This document shows positions 62,909-64,000 of a stretch of DNA of 64,000 bases, piece after piece. The notes beneath the pieces are model-generated. The model searched no databases. It was not told the DNA's origin and saw only the letters and a list, made by a program, of their open reading frames with translations. Origin of the DNA: Eriocheir sinensis (taxonomy: Eukaryota; Arthropoda; Malacostraca; Decapoda; Varunidae). Location: the NCBI RefSeq assembly GCF_024679095.1, contig NC_066516.1, forward strand, positions 19,482,044 through 19,546,043. The letters run 5' to 3'. The first letter of the stretch is position 1. Each line of letters opens with the position of its first letter. The position numbers were made by a program, and so were the translations under genes.

Positions 62909-63032
62909 ATTTTTTTTACAACAAAGGAGACAGCTCAAGGCCACACACAAAAAAAGGAAACAATAAAAAAAAAGCTCGCTATCCGCTGCTCCTAAAAAGA
63001 ATCAAAAGAGGTGGCCGGAAGAGGGGTCATAT
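62909..63032 (-). mobile_element. A-tailed retroposon, copy E
   Basis: Runs from the T-run through ACAACAAAGGAGACAGCTCA, an A-run, GCTCGCTATCCGCTGCTCCT and GAGGTGGCCGGAAGAGGGGT. Very similar to copy C but shorter at the other end. 62263-62908 before it shows C-rich and ordinary DNA without a gene. Confidence 0.75.
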
Positions 63033-63219
63033 CTATAAATACACACGTAAACAAAGATAAAAAAAAAAAGTAAATAGCAGTAAATAAACAATACATCCTC
63101 AAAAAAGCACAATGCACAAATAAAATGAAAAGTATATAACTCTGTCCATCTACAATAATCATCAGAAAATAATCTTGAGTTGTATAGAAAGCCGCTCACG
63201 CTCACCCTGGCCCTCTCGC

Positions 63220-63221
<2 letters not shown>

Positions 63222-63276
<55 letters not shown>
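63222..63276. repeat. (CA)27 microsatellite
   Basis: Uninterrupted CA. Confidence 0.98.
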
Positions 63277-63278
<2 letters not shown>

Positions 63279-63344
63279 CTTGAAACAAACGAGCAAGCAT
63301 ATCTTTCCTGTTTTGTCAAGTGAATTAGCAACGTGGTGACTTAT

Positions 63345-63473
<129 letters not shown>

Positions 63474-63598
63474 GTAAATCCATGGGTTTCAATTTTAGGT
63501 TTAAATCTTTTACTTCATACCTTTCAACCACAGGAAAAATATTATCAGTATTTTTTAACCCGTGTATGAAAAGCCTCGAAAACAATTTATATTTCATC

Positions 63599-63737
<139 letters not shown>

Positions 63738-64000
63738 CATTTGGTTCGATATTTCACGCTTCATATTTCGAGGACAACAAACCTCTTCTGGAACGATGCT
63801 ATAAATATATATGTCCGGACTGACAAAAGGTTATTATAAACAGAAAGAAAGAATATGAAAATAAATACACTCCCAAGTTAGATACACACAGTCATAATGA
63901 TACACAAACTTTTATTTTAGCTGTACCCTTTAATAGAGTTTTTCACCCGGCATTTATTCCGCCGCCCACGTACGACCTAAACCTGCTCCGCCTCATTCAC

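Overview
This window looks like intergenic DNA from a decapod crustacean, most plausibly a crab. I found no host protein-coding gene, tRNA, rRNA or other cellular RNA gene that I can defend. The evidence for the host is the extreme density of long simple repeats (GA/TC, GT/CA, AT, GGA, GAA and AAT tracts, many over 80 bp) together with a set of retroposon remnants whose reading frames and 3' ends match arthropod, and especially decapod, families. Almost every long open frame is an artefact of low-complexity DNA (poly-Ser, poly-Leu, poly-Glu, Tyr-Ile or Thr-His runs).

Layout. 1-11 kb: an RTE-like LINE 3' end (about 983-1360, minus strand), AT and GGA microsatellites, one copy of a recurrent A-tailed retroposon (4.7 kb), a fragment of a TTAA-type MITE (6.3 kb), a 500-bp GGA domain (7.6-8.1 kb) and a (GA)57 tract (9.5 kb). 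11-26 kb: kilobase-scale polypyrimidine and polypurine domains containing minisatellites (64 bp at 18.4-18.9 kb, 173 bp at 19.2 kb, 137-148 bp at 21.2-21.8 kb, 147 bp at 24.5 kb, 120 bp at 25.5-26.15 kb) and three more copies of the same retroposon (16.6, 18.2, 20.6 kb). 27.0-27.85 kb: a large imperfect inverted repeat with two arms of about 375 bp and an 83-bp loop. 30.45-30.71 kb: a compact MITE with terminal inverted repeats of about 75 bp. 31-44 kb: TATC, GT, GA, CA and AAT microsatellites, a 181-bp duplication (34.9-35.26 kb), a nested CCTT-type higher-order minisatellite (36.8-37.4 kb) and a 105-bp repeat (40.75-41.0 kb).

44-64 kb: an 80-bp minisatellite interrupted by a tRNA-derived SINE (44.79-45.16 kb); a purine-rich tandem-repeat field (47.45-49.07 kb); a 213-bp piggyBac-type MITE flanked by TTAA (51.2 kb); a satellite-like array (52.2-52.96 kb) bordered by a 5'-truncated, frameshifted CR1-like LINE (52.96-53.55 kb, minus strand), with a stray piece of the same array at 56.16 kb; a GC-rich island (54.7-54.9 kb) followed by a five-unit tandem repeat with conserved hairpin potential (55.07-55.84 kb); further purine and pyrimidine minisatellites; and very long CT, CA and GT tracts near the right edge, with another retroposon copy at 62.9 kb.

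The most interesting non-routine items are the long inverted repeat at 27 kb, the two intact-ended MITEs, the SINE inserted inside a minisatellite, the split satellite array, and the hairpin-bearing tandem repeat at 55 kb. I see no evidence of an undescribed multigene system. All identifications rest on reading by eye, and the repeat-family names are provisional.
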